The position numbers were made by a program, and so were the translations under genes. Below the pieces are notes generated by a model. The model saw nothing but the letters and a program-made list of their open reading frames with translations. It was not told where the DNA came from and made no database searches. Positions 5,187 to 6,865 of a stretch of DNA of 6,865 nucleotides are shown here, piece after piece (position 1 is the stretch's first letter; every line of letters begins with the position of its first letter). This DNA comes from Chelatococcus sp. (GTDB lineage Bacteria; Pseudomonadota; Alphaproteobacteria; Rhizobiales; Beijerinckiaceae). The DNA is taken from the NCBI GenBank assembly GCA_003248805.1, contig QFQY01000106.1, positions 1-6,865 on the forward strand. The letters are read 5' to 3'.

Positions 5187-6605
5187 ATGTCCGCCGTTTC
5201 GATTATTCCGCTCATCATGGCCGGTGGCGCCGGGACGCGGCTCTGGCCGTTGTCGCGCGATACCATGCCCAAGCAGTTCATCGTGCTGCTGGACGGCGGC
5301 CTGTCGACGTTCCAGTCGACGCTGCTGCGGGTGAAGGGGGCGCCGTTCGGGCGGCCCATCGTGGTCACCAATCACGAATTCCGTTTCGTCGCGGCGGAGC
5401 AGATGCAGGCGATCGGCGTCGAAGGCGAGATCGTCCTGGAGCCGGAGCGGCGCGATTCGGCGGTCGCGATCGCGGTGGGGGCTCTGCTGGCGCGGGGCGC
5501 GAATCCGGATGCCGTCGCCCTGGCGCTCGCCGCCGACCATGTGGTGGCGGATGCCGAAGGCTTCCGCGCCGATTGCGAGATCGCGGCCAAGCTCGCGACC
5601 ACGGGTCTCATCATGACGCTCGGCATCGTGCCGACGGCGCCCTCGACCGCCTATGGCTATATCGAGCCCGGAGCGCCCCTGGGCGAGGGGGGCGCGCATC
5701 GCCTGGAGCGCTTCGTCGAGAAGCCGGATGCGGCGACCGCCCAGCGCTATGTCGATGACGGCTTTCTCTGGAACAGCGGCAATTTCATTTTCGCGCCTGA
5801 GACGATGCTGGCGGAACTTGAGAATTTCGCTCCGGAGATCGTTGCCGGTGCCGGCGAGGCCGTCGCCAACGCCAGGCGCGATCTCGATTTCCTGCGCCTC
5901 GACCCGGCGGGCTTCGGCAAGGCCACGAAGACCTCGATCGACTATGCGGTGATGGAGAAGACGCGCCTCGCCGGTGTCATCGCGGCGCGCTTCGACTGGT
6001 CCGATATCGGGACCTGGGATGCGATCTACGACGTGATGGATCACGACGCCTTCGGAAACCTGCTGCAGGGGCCCGTCGTCGCGATGGATACGACCGGCTC
6101 GCTGCTGCGAAGCGACGATATGCTGGTGACGGCGATCGGGCTTCGGGACGCCGTCGTGGTGGCGACCCGCGACGCGGTGCTCGTCGCGTCCAAGGCGGAG
6201 GCCGGCAAGGTCAAGGCGCTGGTCGAGCAGATGAAGCGCGAGGGCCGGCCGCAGGCGAGCGAGCATCTGCGCATCTACAGGCCCTGGGGATGGTACCAGC
6301 GCATCGACATCGGCGCCCGGTTCCAGGTCAAGCGCATCAACGTCAAGCCGGGCGGGCAACTCAGCCTGCAGAAGCACTTCCATCGCTCCGAGCACTGGAT
6401 CGTCGTGCGCGGCACGGCGGAGGTCGCGGTCGACGGCGAGGTCCGCTACGTCCACGAGAACGAGTCGGTCTATCTCCCGATCGGCTGCACGCACCGGCTG
6501 ACCAATCCCGGTCGCATCGAGCTCGAACTGATCGAGGTTCAGGTCGGCAGCTATACGGGGGAGGACGACATCGTCCGGATCGAGGACGTATACGCCCGCG
6601 ACTGA
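5187..6605 (+). CDS. manC: Bifunctional mannose-1-phosphate guanylyltransferase / mannose-6-phosphate isomerase (type II)
   Basis: The product has 472 residues, matching the 465-485 usual for ManC/CpsB/XanB/AlgA proteins. The nucleotidyltransferase domain starts with PLIMAGGAGTRLWPLSRDTMPKQF (8-31), the nucleotide-binding signature and catalytic lysine. It continues with LEPERRDSAVAIA (84-96), LAADHVV (114-120), TAYGYIE (154-160), FVEKPD (176-181), WNSGNFIF (195-202) and DWSDIGTWDA (270-279). The C-terminal cupin domain (about 360-465) is the phosphomannose isomerase: RPWGWYQRID (365-374), then GGQLSLQKHFHRSEHWIVVRGTAEV (389-413) with His397, His399 and Glu402 as probable metal ligands, and PIGCTHRLTNPG (431-442). 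It makes GDP-mannose from fructose-6-phosphate with the help of a phosphomannomutase, feeding capsule, exopolysaccharide or O-antigen. The likely galU downstream fits a nucleotide-sugar supply locus. Start 5187 was chosen for the family-like N-terminus and GAGGG site. Confidence 0.97.
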   Translation: MSAVSIIPLIMAGGAGTRLWPLSRDTMPKQFIVLLDGGLSTFQSTLLRVKGAPFGRPIVVTNHEFRFVAAEQMQAIGVEGEIVLEPERRDSAVAIAVGALLARGANPDAVALALAADHVVADAEGFRADCEIAAKLATTGLIMTLGIVPTAPSTAYGYIEPGAPLGEGGAHRLERFVEKPDAATAQRYVDDGFLWNSGNFIFAPETMLAELENFAPEIVAGAGEAVANARRDLDFLRLDPAGFGKATKTSIDYAVMEKTRLAGVIAARFDWSDIGTWDAIYDVMDHDAFGNLLQGPVVAMDTTGSLLRSDDMLVTAIGLRDAVVVATRDAVLVASKAEAGKVKALVEQMKREGRPQASEHLRIYRPWGWYQRIDIGARFQVKRINVKPGGQLSLQKHFHRSEHWIVVRGTAEVAVDGEVRYVHENESVYLPIGCTHRLTNPGRIELELIEVQVGSYTGEDDIVRIEDVYARD

Positions 6606-6626
6606 CGGGGGCGGGGAAGGGCGGGG

Positions 6627-6650
6627 CCGGTCCGGAAGGACGGTCTCTTT
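6627..6650 (+). terminator. Weak candidate terminator downstream of manC
   Basis: The stem pairs CCG-TCC (left arm with one bulged G, 6628-6634) with GGACGG (6638-6643) over a GGAA-type loop. It is followed by TCTCTTTA, a pyrimidine-rich but broken T tract, starting 22 bases after the manC stop. The stem is short, so this is tentative. Confidence 0.3.
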
Positions 6651-6833
6651 ACCTTACGCCATGCGCGGGGGAGCGCCGCGGACGAAAAGGCGTTGACGGG
6701 TCGTCATGCTGTCGTTCTGCTGTGTGGCGCAAATGCGGGACGTGTGCCGGTGCGACGGTGCGGCCTATGTCTCCGTGTCTTTTCTCTCTCTTTGTCCGCT
6801 GTCGTAATGGCGCGGTCTGCAACCGGGTTTTCC

Positions 6834-6865
6834 ATGTCGAAGCGCATTCGCAAGGCCGTCTTTCC
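6834..6865 (+). CDS. galU: Start of UTP-glucose-1-phosphate uridylyltransferase (GalU-like), cut by right window edge
   Basis: Ten full codons read MSKRIRKAVF, and the last two bases (CC) force proline as residue 11. The stretch RKAVFP is the beginning of the GalU nucleotide-binding region (typically RKAVFPVAGLGTRFLPATK), so the family call rests on very few residues plus context next to manC. GalU makes UDP-glucose from UTP and glucose-1-phosphate for surface polysaccharides. An in-frame ATG at 6807 would add MARSATGFS. Position 6834 gives the usual short GalU leader, but neither ATG has a clear ribosome site. A pyrimidine-rich tract (about 6774-6799) and a TTGACG hexamer (6693-6698) lie upstream, the latter a possible -35 box without a matching -10. 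Confidence 0.6.
   Translation, partial: MSKRIRKAVF

Noticed and set aside
5085..6494. Open frame of 469 codons on the minus strand opposite manC
   Set aside because: It mirrors a certain gene in GC-rich DNA, is Arg/Asp/His-rich without motifs, and has no ribosome site. It is a composition artefact of the manC codon bias.
1..6865. CRISPR array, tRNA/rRNA genes, IS transposase, toxin-antitoxin or phage genes
   Set aside because: No regularly spaced repeats, no tRNA-like cloverleaf sequence noticed, and no transposase, integrase or toxin-type protein among the convincing frames.

Overview
The window is GC-rich, has strong third-position GC bias, and carries palindromic intergenic repeats whose spurious translation reads 'VIASEAKQS'. 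Together with the protein families present, this suggests an alphaproteobacterium of the order Hyphomicrobiales (Bosea- or Methylobacterium-like). The genus is an inference from overall resemblance and was not tested by a search.

Left part (1-4317): a divergent catabolic-type cluster. On the minus strand, in transcription order, are a GntR/FCD-family regulator (2237-1530), a dihydrodipicolinate-synthase-superfamily lyase (1540-623, overlapping the regulator by 11 bases) and the first 161 residues of an IlvD/Edd-family dehydratase that runs off the left edge (485-1). On the plus strand are a periplasmic Bug/TctC-type solute-binding receptor (2462-3433) and an RraA-like/HMG-aldolase-type protein (3604-4317). 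The divergent intergenic space (2238-2461) holds two overlapping perfect palindromes, the obvious candidate operator for the GntR regulator. The composition suggests uptake of a small organic or sugar acid, dehydration by the IlvD/Edd enzyme, then cleavage or further dehydration by the DapA-like enzyme, with the RraA-like enzyme acting as an aldolase or decarboxylase on a downstream keto acid. The substrate cannot be read from the sequence. Two palindromic elements of about 90 bp sharing CGTCAT...ATGACG ends sit in matching places, one in each arm, between the first enzyme or receptor gene and the next gene.

Middle part (4318-5186): a small 95-residue unrecognised protein (4534-4821) preceded by two hairpins, then about 365 bases without a convincing gene.

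Right part (5187-6865): a complete bifunctional mannose-1-phosphate guanylyltransferase / mannose-6-phosphate isomerase (manC type), a possible weak terminator, and at the extreme right edge the first residues (MSKRIRKAVF, then a proline codon) of what looks like galU, UTP-glucose-1-phosphate uridylyltransferase. This end is a nucleotide-sugar supply region for surface polysaccharide and is functionally separate from the left cluster.
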